Assembly (NCBI GenBank): GCA_012800155.1
Contig: JAAZJX010000018.1
Span: 1 to 10,455 of the forward strand
Length of the DNA: 10,455 nucleotides
Direction: 5' to 3'
Source of the DNA: Candidatus Magasanikiibacteriota bacterium
Lineage (GTDB): Bacteria > Patescibacteriota > Patescibacteriia > Magasanikbacterales > UBA922
The notes beneath the pieces are model-generated. The model saw only the letters and a program-made list of their open reading frames with translations, did not search any database and was not told the origin of the DNA. Numbering within the stretch: the stretch's first letter is position 1; each line of letters opens with the position of its first letter. Positions 1-7,277 of this stretch are shown here, in pieces. A program made the translations under genes and the position numbers.

Positions 1-49
1 GCGGGAATCTATCTCATCCCTTTGTCATTCCCGCGTAGGCGGGAATCTA
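1..49. repeat. REP-like palindromic repeat, partial plus complete copy
   Basis: A full copy at 21-49 contains the perfect palindrome ATTCCCGC (27-34), loop GTAG, GCGGGAAT (39-46), preceded by TTTGTC. The 12-mer GCGGGAATCTAT at 39-50 is repeated exactly at 1-12, so the window begins inside a preceding copy with a 38-nt period. An inverted, diverged copy lies at 144-172. Compact GC-rich hairpins of this kind in an AT-rich intergenic region look like a dispersed REP or mini-transposon-like repeat family. No transposase is visible. Confidence 0.75.
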
Positions 50-143
50 TAACATCTTAATTAATTTTTTAATAAACCATTATTCATTTAAATTTGTTTT
101 ATTTTTTATCAATATTTTATTTGTTTTTTTAATTTTATTTTAC

Positions 144-172
144 TGGATTCCCGTTTACACGGGAATGACAAA
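144..172 (-). repeat. REP-like palindromic repeat, inverted diverged copy
   Basis: The reverse complement of this segment matches 21-49 at about 25 of 29 positions. The palindrome is ATTCCCGT (147-154), loop TTAC, ACGGGAAT (159-166). Relative to the copy at 27-46, the loop-closing pair has changed from C:G to T:A on both arms, so the hairpin is preserved. Together the two copies form a long inverted repeat around roughly 95 nt of AT-rich filler. Confidence 0.72.
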
Positions 173-174
173 TA

Positions 175-198
175 AATTCCCCCCTTGAGGGGGGAATT
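175..198. repeat. Perfect 10-bp G/C-tract hairpin
   Basis: AATTCCCCCC (175-184) and GGGGGGAATT (189-198) form a perfect 10-bp stem around a TTGA loop. It follows the REP-like copy within 3 nt. No T-tract follows on either strand, so it does not read as a standard intrinsic terminator. It is more likely another element of the repeat cluster. Confidence 0.6.
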
Positions 199-211
199 AA
201 ATTCTACTTTT

Positions 212-313
212 GCTAAAGTTACAGCAAGACAGGTAAAAGGGAATAAAAAAACCCCTTCCGTCATTTTGACGAGACAGGTTCCGCCTTCGCTAAAGCTACA
301 GTGAGACAGGCAA
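212..313 (+). repeat. Pair of imperfect 25-nt direct repeats
   Basis: The segments 212-236 and 289-313 match at 21 of 25 positions. They share the core GCTAAAG-Y-TACAG, then AGACAGG-Y-AA, and a T/C-rich start. A further AGACAGG sits at 273-279. They belong to a third repeat type in this intergenic stretch. No open reading frame or coding function is apparent. Confidence 0.55.
245..273 (-). terminator. Possible intrinsic terminator of the SpoIID-domain gene
   Basis: Read on the minus strand, CGTCA-AAA-TGACG (271 to 259) forms a perfect 5-bp hairpin, which can be extended with mismatches by the flanking bases. A GGAAGGGG run and then seven T (251-245) follow. It lies about 85 nt beyond the stop codon of the SpoIID-domain gene. 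The gap between the core hairpin and the T-tract weakens the call. Confidence 0.4.
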
Positions 314-356
314 GAGAAGAATGTCAAAGAAAAACAAAAATTACAAAAAATACAAA

Positions 357-2207
357 CTACAAATAAAGTTGTTCTACTTCAACATCAGTATAATAATATT
401 TAAGTAAACTAACAAAATTTAAATTTTCATTTTTAGCGCGAAGACTAGCATCACGCTGACTCATGCCCACTCCATGACCTAATTGTCTTTTACCTTTATC
501 ATAATTAGTCAATACTGGAACAAGCCATGGTTTATTAGCTCCACCCCAAACACTTGAAAAACTCTTAGTCATACCATTACTATTACCAAAATAAGGTGTA
601 GTAACAATTTCTTTATTATAAGTTACAAATACACCTCTAGTTGCTTCAGCTGCTTTCACTACATTTGGCAAAGCCAATTCTGCTTCATAACCTAAATAAA
701 GTTGATCATAAGTATTACCCAAAACATCAAAAAAAGAATATTTACCTTTACTAGCATAAGCATAATTCCGAGCAGCTACCAAATTAGCTTTTACAAATTC
801 TGGTAAATCATTTTTATTAACCTCTGCTATACCTTTAACATAATCTTCAATTAAAAGATCATTCACTACATACATTTTTTTATCAATTTCTCCTTGTCTA
901 TACTCTAATACTCCTCTATATTTATTAAATAATGATTCTGGATTTACCCAAGTAACAGCTCTAGTAATAAGATTAGATAAATGATATACAGCATGAGGAT
1001 TAGAAACTGGCTCAAGACGAATAAAATTATTACTTGTAAAATCCAATTCTCCTCCTTTGAAACTATATATTCCATCAACAAATTTAACTACCCCTAACTT
1101 CCTAATTGGTAAAATTCCTTTCAATTCTGTACCCGCATAAACATTATAATCATCTTCATAAGAACGAAATTGAATAAAATTACTAGTTGGAGCTAAAATT
1201 CCTACTCTGATTCTAGGTTCTACACCTAAACGCAAAGTTTGTTTTACCTTATCCACTTCTTCAATTCCCGTTAGTTCATTAGAAAAAAATGGCTGACGAT
1301 AACTACTAGGAGCATCTGCAGTAACAATTACAGGAATTTCTATTTCATTAATTATTTTATTGTCATCAATATTTAAAATAAATTTAGCAACATATTCTCC
1401 TTTTTTAACAGGAGTGCGAAAATAAATATTCTTTCTTAAAAAACTATTTACTGGAATTTCTTCTTTGGCTTGCATAATCAAATTATTTGAAAGCCAATTG
1501 TTATCAGCAAATTCACTGTTATTAGCAGTTATTTTAAAATTTGACCAATTAGTTTTACCAATATTTTGAAAACCGACAATTATTCTAACTGATTCTCCTC
1601 CAACAGCAGTAATATTTTTAGGAGAAAGAATTATTCTTTTTAATTCATAACTCTCTTCTTTGGTATTCTCAATAACTGTATTATTAGTATTTGATACTTC
1701 AACTGGTTTAATCGCTGGTACTACTTTTATTTTTATATAAAAATAACCACCTTTTATCCAAGAATAATTTTCTGAAGCTAAATAAAATTTTTCTATATAA
1801 TCACCAGTCTTAGTTGGAGCTTTTAATTTTATTTCTAAACTTCCAATCTGACCTGGAGCAACTGTAGCAGACATTTTTCCTGTTTGCTTAGAACTAATCC
1901 AACCAGTAGTTTGAAAAATAGAATTACGATATCTCGGTTCCATAGTATAAGCTGAAACATAATTTGCTCCTGTATTTTTCCAAGTTTTAGTCCCTATGTT
2001 TTTAAATTTAAAAGTAACTGTTTTAGTAGTACCAGCTTCAATTTCTATTGGATCATTAATAGACTGCGAAACATATTGAGCAGAATATCCAACATCTCTT
2101 ACTACTACTTCTGGTTCAGCTGCATATATAACATCACTACTTAAAAAAGTAAAAAATAGTAAAAACCCTAAAAAAATAAAACTTAAATATATCTTCTTTT
2201 TCATCAT
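357..2207 (-). CDS. Secreted SpoIID-domain protein with two N-terminal Ig-like repeats
   Basis: The 616-residue product starts with a Lys-rich N-terminus and a hydrophobic stretch (about 6-29) ending in YAA-EP, which fits a signal peptide. Residues 38-163 form an Ig-like domain of NBR1 type with spaced Trp residues (76, 103, 150). Residues 190-296 look like a second copy: FKNIGTKTW (67-76) is echoed by FQNIGKTNW (213-221). The C-terminal part, about 330-616, is a SpoIID/LytB-type domain. It keeps the glutamate of the GIAEV stretch (Glu462), matching the catalytic Glu of SpoIID lytic transglycosylases, followed by LVAARNYAYA, then GNSNGMT and GHGVGMSQ (577-584). SpoIID family members cleave peptidoglycan glycan strands at the outer face of the membrane. 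No sporulation genes are visible, so a general wall-remodelling role is inferred. The start is the first of two adjacent ATGs; no Shine-Dalgarno site precedes it. It follows smc on the same strand with its own promoter. Confidence 0.85.
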   Translation of the reverse strand: MMKKKIYLSFIFLGFLLFFTFLSSDVIYAAEPEVVVRDVGYSAQYVSQSINDPIEIEAGTTKTVTFKFKNIGTKTWKNTGANYVSAYTMEPRYRNSIFQTTGWISSKQTGKMSATVAPGQIGSLEIKLKAPTKTGDYIEKFYLASENYSWIKGGYFYIKIKVVPAIKPVEVSNTNNTVIENTKEESYELKRIILSPKNITAVGGESVRIIVGFQNIGKTNWSNFKITANNSEFADNNWLSNNLIMQAKEEIPVNSFLRKNIYFRTPVKKGEYVAKFILNIDDNKIINEIEIPVIVTADAPSSYRQPFFSNELTGIEEVDKVKQTLRLGVEPRIRVGILAPTSNFIQFRSYEDDYNVYAGTELKGILPIRKLGVVKFVDGIYSFKGGELDFTSNNFIRLEPVSNPHAVYHLSNLITRAVTWVNPESLFNKYRGVLEYRQGEIDKKMYVVNDLLIEDYVKGIAEVNKNDLPEFVKANLVAARNYAYASKGKYSFFDVLGNTYDQLYLGYEAELALPNVVKAAEATRGVFVTYNKEIVTTPYFGNSNGMTKSFSSVWGGANKPWLVPVLTNYDKGKRQLGHGVGMSQRDASLRAKNENLNFVSLLKYYYTDVEVEQLYL

Positions 2208-2234
2208 AAAAATAAAAATAAAATTAGTAATATT

Positions 2235-2263
2235 ATTATAACATAAAAAATCTTTATTTTGAA
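2235..2263 (-). promoter_or_regulatory. Extended -10 promoter of the SpoIID-domain gene
   Basis: On the minus strand TGTTATAAT (2243 to 2235) is a perfect extended -10 element. TTCAAA (2263-2258) lies 17 bp upstream of the hexamer as a 4/6 match to a -35 box. The predicted transcript start is near 2228, giving a leader of about 20 nt with no Shine-Dalgarno sequence. Confidence 0.6.
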
Positions 2264-2284
2264 TGACTAATTATCAATAAAATC

Positions 2285-2315
2285 AAAAAATAAAAAACAT
2301 TTTGTAAAACAAAAT
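2285..2315 (-). terminator. Weak AT-rich intrinsic terminator after smc
   Basis: Read on the minus strand, ATTTTGT (2315-2309) and ACAAAAT (2305-2299) form a perfect 7-bp stem with a 3-nt loop, followed by a G and then two runs of six T separated by an A. It starts 27 nt beyond the smc stop codon. The stem contains a single G:C pair, so its strength is doubtful, but position and T-tract fit. Confidence 0.42.
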
Positions 2316-2341
2316 TATAATAAGCTAAAAATAATTTTAAA

Positions 2342-5300
2342 TTATTCTGATAATTCTTTTGCTCCACTTAAATCCACACTCAAAAGATGACTAATACCAT
2401 CATTACCCATAGTTACCCCATAAAGAGCATCTGCAGCATGCATGGTTACACGGTTATGAGTAATTACTATAAATTGAGACAACATTGATAATTCATGTAA
2501 TATTTTGGTAAAACGCAAAGTATTAGCTTCATCTAAAGCAGCTTCTACTTCATCCAAAACTACAAATGGAGGTGGATTGGTATGAAGAATTGCACAAACC
2601 AAAGCAATTGAAGTTAAAGTTCTTTCTCCACCTGATAATGCTTGAATATTTTTTATTTTTTTACCCGGAGGACAAGCTGTTACTTCAATCCCGATTAACA
2701 TTTTTTGTTTTTTATTTTTTGATTCAATTATTTCTTTTGATTCTTCCAAAACTTCTGATAAATCTTCTTCCATTTCTTCTTCTCCTTCTTTATTTAATTT
2801 TACTTCACCATAAACTTCAGTTAAATCAGCTTTGCCACCTTCAAATAAAATTTCAAAATAACGCGCAAATTCCTTTTTAATTTGTTTGAAAGCTTTATCT
2901 CGTTTCTTTTTCATCATTTCATCCAATTCTTTAATTAATTGTTCCAAATCTTTCATAGCTTTTTGTAAATCATCTAATTGCGTAGTTAAATAATCATGCT
3001 TCTTTTTGGTTTCTTTGTATTCTTCCACCACTTCATCATCTATTCCACCAATTAAACTAAGCTGATATTTTAATTTTTGAATTTTTTGTTGTAATTCTTC
3101 CAATTGATCAGGAGAAACTATTTCAACACCTTTTTCTAAAATTGTTTGTAAACTACAATGTAATTCTTGATAAACTTCATTATTTAAATTTTCTTGTCTA
3201 GTTTCTAATTTAGCAATATCTACTTGTTTTTCATTGCGTTCATCCAAAATAACATTTAATTTCTTTTGTTCTTCCTGCATCATTTCTTGTAAAACAAAAA
3301 TTCTTTTTTTCTTTTCTTCTTCTGCTCGATTGAAATCTTCCATTTGTCTGGAAACTTCTAATAATTCTTTGTCTTTAATTGAAATTCTCTCTTCAAGTTG
3401 ATCTTTTTCTAAAGAAATATTTTTCATGCTTTCATGATATTCTTCTGGACTCATCGTATAAAGAGAAAGTTCCTGCTCTAAAGCAGCCAATTCTTTATCT
3501 AATTCTTGTTTTTGAGTACCAAACATATCAGCGCGACTAGTAGCTACTTGAACTTGAGATTGTAAAGATAATAATTGTTCTTGATTGTCATTATATTTTT
3601 TTTCTATTTTTAATAAATCTTCTTGCCAAATCAATAATTTTTCTTCAAAATTACTAATTTCACTTTCTCTTAAATAAGGAGAATCGCCATAAGTAAAACT
3701 CATGCCTTTTTGTTTTTCCTTACGACGAAAACCACCTTTCATACTTCCAGAAATTTCTAAAATATCTCCTTCCAAAGTTACCATACGCACTCTACCAATT
3801 CCAATCTCACGAGCAATATCTACATTTTCTACAATCAAAGTATTACCCAAAACATAAGAAAAAATATTATCAAATTTTTGATCAAAACTAATCAAGTCAA
3901 CAGCAAATCCATGTACCCCATCTTTTTCTAAAAAATTTTGAATATCTTGACTTTGAAAACGAGGTTTAATTTTATTTAATGGTAAAAAAGTAGCTACTCC
4001 TAATTGTTGACGACGCAAATATTCTATACAACTTTGTGCAGTCCTATCTGTATCTACCACTATTGAAGTTAAATGACCTCCAGCCGCCACATCCAAAGCT
4101 TCACGATATTTTTCTGCTACTTCACCAAGTTGAGCTACTGTCCCATAAACATTACCTAAACGATGGCGTTCTTGTAAAATTGCTTGTACTGCTTGTACTC
4201 CAGAATATTGAAGATAATTTTGTTCACTCTTAGCTTGAAGCATTTTTTGTTCAACATTAGCAATTTTACCTTTTAGTTCAGCTCTTTCTATCAAAACATT
4301 ATCAATTTCTCGCTTTTTTTGTAAAATTTCTTTAGTAGCTTTTTCTACCAATTCCTCAGCTTCAGTTAAAATATGAGCAACTTTTTCATTCTCATATTTC
4401 TTTTCTTCAATTTTATTTTCTAACCAACCAATATTTTGTTTACCAACTTTGGTATATTCTGCTTGTAACTTACCTTGTAAAATTGCTCGGTCTTTTTCTA
4501 AAATATTTTTTTCTCGTAAAATTTCTTGATATTTTTTTTGTAAATTATCAAATATATCTTGTCTAGATTCTTCTTTAGCCAAACCTGCTAATTCAATTTG
4601 AACACTTTCTAAACGATTATTAACTTCTTGATAATTTTTATTTATATTCCCCAATTCAATAGACAAAGATTGTAATTGTTCCTGATTTTTAGTGTTAAGT
4701 GTAAAAAAATATTGTTCTTGAGCTTCTCTTAAATTTATTTCAATTTCTTGGCGTTGTTCTAATTTTTTCACTTGTCTGGATAAACTACGCAAATGAGGAG
4801 AAACTTCATTCAAGAGTAATTCTGCTTGTTCTATATTTTCTTTAGTTCGATACATTTTAAGCGTTGCTTGATGACGTTTGATTTGAAATTCTTTGATACC
4901 GCAAGCTTCATCAAAAAAATCTTTACGCTCTTGTGAAGATTGAAGTAACATCCGATCAATCATACCTTGACCAATTAAACTATAAGAACCTTGACCAAAT
5001 TGAGCTTTAGCCAAAAGTAATTGTAAATCTAATAACCGTACTTGATTGCCATTTAATAAATAATCACTATCACCAGAACGATAATATCTACGGGTAATTA
5101 TTACTTCAGCATAATCAATAGGAATTCTTTTATCAGAATTATCTAAAGTCAAAGTAACACTTGCCATTCCCATTTGACCCTTAGATTCAGAACCAGCAAA
5201 AATAATATCTTCTCCTTTTTTTCCACGCAACATTTTCATACTTTGCTCACCCATTACCCAACGAATTGCATCTACTACATTACTTTTACCAGAACCATTA

Positions 5301-5413
5301 GGACCTACCACAGTTGTAATACTATTTTTACCATTTTTTGGTGCCAAAAAATCTAACTTGACTTTTTCAGCAAATGATTTGAAACCATAAATTTCTAAAC
5401 TTTTCAAATACAT
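2342..5413 (-). CDS. smc: Chromosome segregation ATPase SMC, short-armed
   Basis: SMC dimers organise and segregate the chromosome as the ATPase core of condensin with ScpA and ScpB; neither partner gene is in this window. The 1023 residues show the full architecture. Walker A is GPNGSGKS (37-44) in the N-terminal head. A first coiled coil spans about 175-405. The hinge, about 420-565, has YGTVAQLGEVAEKY, TFLPLNKIKP and ISGSMKGGF. A second coiled coil spans about 580-850. The C-terminal head carries signature LSGGE (926-930) and Walker B VVLDEVEAALD (951-961). Family members are usually near 1150-1200 residues, and the missing length is in the coiled coils. A charged insertion of about 30 residues (roughly 885-905, rich in Glu) sits between a head strand and the CPPGKK motif. 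The start is the ATG immediately before YLKSLEIYGFKSF, the canonical SMC N-terminus. The stop is TAA. Confidence 0.97.
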   Translation of the reverse strand: MYLKSLEIYGFKSFAEKVKLDFLAPKNGKNSITTVVGPNGSGKSNVVDAIRWVMGEQSMKMLRGKKGEDIIFAGSESKGQMGMASVTLTLDNSDKRIPIDYAEVIITRRYYRSGDSDYLLNGNQVRLLDLQLLLAKAQFGQGSYSLIGQGMIDRMLLQSSQERKDFFDEACGIKEFQIKRHQATLKMYRTKENIEQAELLLNEVSPHLRSLSRQVKKLEQRQEIEINLREAQEQYFFTLNTKNQEQLQSLSIELGNINKNYQEVNNRLESVQIELAGLAKEESRQDIFDNLQKKYQEILREKNILEKDRAILQGKLQAEYTKVGKQNIGWLENKIEEKKYENEKVAHILTEAEELVEKATKEILQKKREIDNVLIERAELKGKIANVEQKMLQAKSEQNYLQYSGVQAVQAILQERHRLGNVYGTVAQLGEVAEKYREALDVAAGGHLTSIVVDTDRTAQSCIEYLRRQQLGVATFLPLNKIKPRFQSQDIQNFLEKDGVHGFAVDLISFDQKFDNIFSYVLGNTLIVENVDIAREIGIGRVRMVTLEGDILEISGSMKGGFRRKEKQKGMSFTYGDSPYLRESEISNFEEKLLIWQEDLLKIEKKYNDNQEQLLSLQSQVQVATSRADMFGTQKQELDKELAALEQELSLYTMSPEEYHESMKNISLEKDQLEERISIKDKELLEVSRQMEDFNRAEEEKKKRIFVLQEMMQEEQKKLNVILDERNEKQVDIAKLETRQENLNNEVYQELHCSLQTILEKGVEIVSPDQLEELQQKIQKLKYQLSLIGGIDDEVVEEYKETKKKHDYLTTQLDDLQKAMKDLEQLIKELDEMMKKKRDKAFKQIKKEFARYFEILFEGGKADLTEVYGEVKLNKEGEEEMEEDLSEVLEESKEIIESKNKKQKMLIGIEVTACPPGKKIKNIQALSGGERTLTSIALVCAILHTNPPPFVVLDEVEAALDEANTLRFTKILHELSMLSQFIVITHNRVTMHAADALYGVTMGNDGISHLLSVDLSGAKELSE

Positions 5414-5463
5414 AATAAACTAAATGATAAAATTAAAAATAACTTTACCAAGAATTTTAGATA

Positions 5464-5472
5464 ATTATACCA
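5464..5472 (-). promoter_or_regulatory. Extended -10 promoter of smc
   Basis: TGGTATAAT on the minus strand is a perfect extended -10 element. No good -35 box is present at 16-18 bp, which is usual when the TGn extension is present. The expected start near 5457 leaves an A/T-rich leader of about 44 nt without a Shine-Dalgarno site. The same nine bases recur upstream of hsp20 at 9999-10007. Confidence 0.65.
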
Positions 5473-5511
5473 GTTTTCATAAAAAATAAAAGACCAATAT
5501 ATAATCCTCTC

Positions 5512-5540
5512 TTGACAAATGTATTATTATAAACTAATAT
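5512..5540 (+). promoter_or_regulatory. Promoter of the nrnA-like gene
   Basis: TTGACA (5512-5517), a 17-bp spacer and TAATAT (5535-5540) make a good vegetative promoter. The predicted start at about 5547 lies downstream of the upstream TTG (5544), so translation must begin at the ATG at 5559. The leader is then only about 12 nt. Confidence 0.7.
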
Positions 5541-5558
5541 ATATTGTTCACTAAAATT

Positions 5559-6539
5559 ATGAATCAAATCCTTAAACAAATATACAATCAAATTATTACT
5601 GCTCAGCATATTTTGCTGGTTACTCATCAAAATCCAGACGGAGACGCTGTGGGTTCAGTTTCAGCTATGTCACATTTTTTACAAAAAATAAATAAACCAC
5701 ACCAAACTTATTGTGTTCATAATACTCCAGAAAAATTGAAAAAATATCCTCATATAATTGATTTACAAAATGATATTCAAGTCTGGTCAGACGAAAGTAT
5801 AGATTTAATTATTATTATGGATTGTGGCGATCTTAAATATGCTGGAATAGAAGAGTTTGTTAAAAAAATAACTCATTCTCCAATGATTATAAATATTGAT
5901 CATCATAATACTAATAAAAAATTTGGTCATATCAATTTAGTAGTTAGTCAAGCATCTTCTACCACAGAAATTCTTTATAATTTTTTCAAAAAAAATAATC
6001 TACCCATAACTAAACAAATATCTTTTTGTTTGTTAATTGGACTAATAACAGATACTGAAAATTTCACTAATCCTGGCACCAATAGTCAATCTCTTTCAAT
6101 TGCCAGTCATTTAATTGAAAATGGGGCTAATTTTAATTTAATAAAAAATATTTTTATTAAAAATAAAAGTATTAATATTTTAAAATTATGGGGAGAAATT
6201 TTTTATCGTTTAGACAAACATGAAGCAACTGATATAGTCTATACTTATGTTACTCAAAAAGATTTACAAGAAAAAAATCTTACTGACAATGAAGTAGAAG
6301 GTATTGCTAATTTTCTCAATAATCTTGAAGAAGGTAAAGCTTGTTTGGTCTTAAAAGAATTAACTGAAGGAAAAGTAAAAGGTAGTTTTCGCACGACTAG
6401 AGATGATGTAGATGTTTCCGCTTTAGCTCAACTCTTTGGTGGTGGCGGACATAAAAAAGCAGCTGGTTTTACTATGGAAGGTGATATTCAAGAAGTAATA
6501 AAAAAAATTTGGGAAACATTGCAAAATAAGATAAAATAA
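5559..6539 (+). CDS. nrnA: DHH/DHHA1 phosphoesterase, NrnA-like (nano-RNase / pAp phosphatase)
   Basis: Members of this family are Mn-dependent cytosolic phosphoesterases that degrade 2-5 nt RNAs and dephosphorylate pAp; related proteins hydrolyse cyclic dinucleotides. In the 326-residue product the DHH domain shows THQNPDGDAVGS (22-33), MDCGD (87-91), the signature IDHHNT (113-118) and GLITDTENF (161-169), supplying the metal-binding His/Asp residues. The DHHA1 domain ends with GSFRTTRDDVDVSALA and GGGGHKKAAGF (294-304), the substrate-binding glycine motif. Length and domain order match stand-alone NrnA; there are no membrane or PAS/GGDEF segments as in GdpP. An in-frame TTG at 5544 would add five residues, but it lies upstream of the predicted transcript start, so ATG 5559 is chosen. 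It is transcribed divergently from smc, with clpP 61 nt downstream. The precise substrate cannot be settled from sequence. Confidence 0.9.
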   Translation: MNQILKQIYNQIITAQHILLVTHQNPDGDAVGSVSAMSHFLQKINKPHQTYCVHNTPEKLKKYPHIIDLQNDIQVWSDESIDLIIIMDCGDLKYAGIEEFVKKITHSPMIINIDHHNTNKKFGHINLVVSQASSTTEILYNFFKKNNLPITKQISFCLLIGLITDTENFTNPGTNSQSLSIASHLIENGANFNLIKNIFIKNKSINILKLWGEIFYRLDKHEATDIVYTYVTQKDLQEKNLTDNEVEGIANFLNNLEEGKACLVLKELTEGKVKGSFRTTRDDVDVSALAQLFGGGGHKKAAGFTMEGDIQEVIKKIWETLQNKIK

Positions 6540-6567
6540 GTTAAAATATACTTGGTTATCTCTCCTG

Positions 6568-6573
6568 TATAAT
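6568..6573 (+). promoter_or_regulatory. Possible -10 element of clpP
   Basis: A perfect TATAAT lies 27 nt upstream of the clpP ATG, directly preceded by TG but without the one-base spacing of an extended -10. No clear -35 box is seen at 16-18 bp. clpP could instead be read through from the nrnA-like gene, as no terminator lies between them. Confidence 0.4.
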
Positions 6574-6600
6574 TTCAAAGAGCTAAAATTAATATAATAT

Positions 6601-7200
6601 ATGTCAAATAAAGAATTAACTTCACAATTCCTCATTCCAACAGTCATTGAAAAAACTAATTATGGTGAACGAGCTTATGATATTTATTCTCGTTTACTCA
6701 AAGATAGAATAATTTTTCTAGGTACAGAAATTAATGATCATATTGCTAATGTTATAATTGCTCAACTTTTATTTTTAGAAAATCAAGATCCAGATAAAGA
6801 TATTAAAATATATATAAATTCTCCTGGTGGTTCAGTCACAGCTGGTCTAGCAATTTATGATACTATTCAATATATCAAACCTGATGTTGCTACAATTTGT
6901 GTAGGTATGGCAGCTAGTATGGCTTCCGTACTTTTAGCTTCTGGTACCAAAGGTAAAAGATTTTGTCTTCCTAATAGTGAAGTCATGATTCATCAAGTAA
7001 TGGGAGGAATGCAAGGACAAGCTAGTGACATAAAAATTCATGCTGAAAGAATATTACAAATCAAAGATAAGTTAAATCAAATATTACAAAAACATACTGG
7101 CAAAGACATGAAAACCATAGAAAAAGATTCTGATCGTGATCATTTTATGACAGCAGAAGAAGCAGTTCAATATGGATTGATTGATAAAGTCATTGAATAA
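6601..7200 (+). CDS. clpP: ATP-dependent Clp protease proteolytic subunit ClpP
   Basis: ClpP forms the barrel-shaped serine peptidase that degrades proteins unfolded by ClpX or ClpA/C. The 199-residue product is the usual length. It has the N-terminal PTVIEKTNYGERAYDIYSRLL, the oxyanion segment SPGGSVTAG, and the catalytic triad: Ser106 in GMAASMAS, His131 in EVMIHQ and Asp180 in DSDRDHFM. The C-terminal helix AEEAVQYGLIDKVI is canonical. The start is the only ATG in front of the conserved N-terminus; no Shine-Dalgarno site precedes it. clpX and lon, common neighbours elsewhere, are not adjacent. The gene ends in TAA and runs convergently into the shared terminator at about 7236-7262. Confidence 0.98.
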   Translation: MSNKELTSQFLIPTVIEKTNYGERAYDIYSRLLKDRIIFLGTEINDHIANVIIAQLLFLENQDPDKDIKIYINSPGGSVTAGLAIYDTIQYIKPDVATICVGMAASMASVLLASGTKGKRFCLPNSEVMIHQVMGGMQGQASDIKIHAERILQIKDKLNQILQKHTGKDMKTIEKDSDRDHFMTAEEAVQYGLIDKVIE

Positions 7201-7226
7201 TATAAAATCTATACTAAAACAATAAT

Positions 7227-7277
7227 AAAAACAAAACACCCCGTACTAAAAATACGAGGTGTGTTTATTTTTTATTT
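7227..7277. terminator. Bidirectional intrinsic terminator between clpP and the small RNA
   Basis: Arms at 7236-7245 and 7253-7262 surround a 7-nt loop. On the minus strand the stem is 10 continuous pairs including one U:G wobble (7257:7241), followed by TTTTGTTTTT. On the plus strand the same position is a C/A mismatch, followed by TTTATTTTTTATTTT. It can therefore end clpP transcripts and, with a better stem, the minus-strand RNA that starts near 7452. Confidence 0.82.

Noticed and set aside
1..198. CRISPR array
   Set aside because: The palindromic repeats are too few, lie in both orientations and have no regular spacers; no cas genes are present.
109..327. 72-codon minus-strand open frame
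   Set aside because: It runs through the REP-like palindrome, the G/C hairpin and both direct repeats, and its composition is that of translated repeats with no recognisable domain.
2566..2880. 104-codon plus-strand open frame inside smc
   Set aside because: It is antisense to the conserved SMC C-terminal head; the Leu-rich low-complexity product is a by-product of Glu/Lys codons read backwards.
4036..4233. 65-codon plus-strand open frame inside smc
   Set aside because: Antisense to the SMC hinge, with no start signals and no recognisable motif.
5174..5356. 60-codon plus-strand open frame at the start of smc
   Set aside because: Antisense to the Walker A region of SMC; no protein-like features.
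6423..6647. 74-codon minus-strand open frame between the nrnA-like gene and clpP
   Set aside because: It overlaps the conserved DHHA1 motif and the clpP start on the other strand; the product resembles no family.
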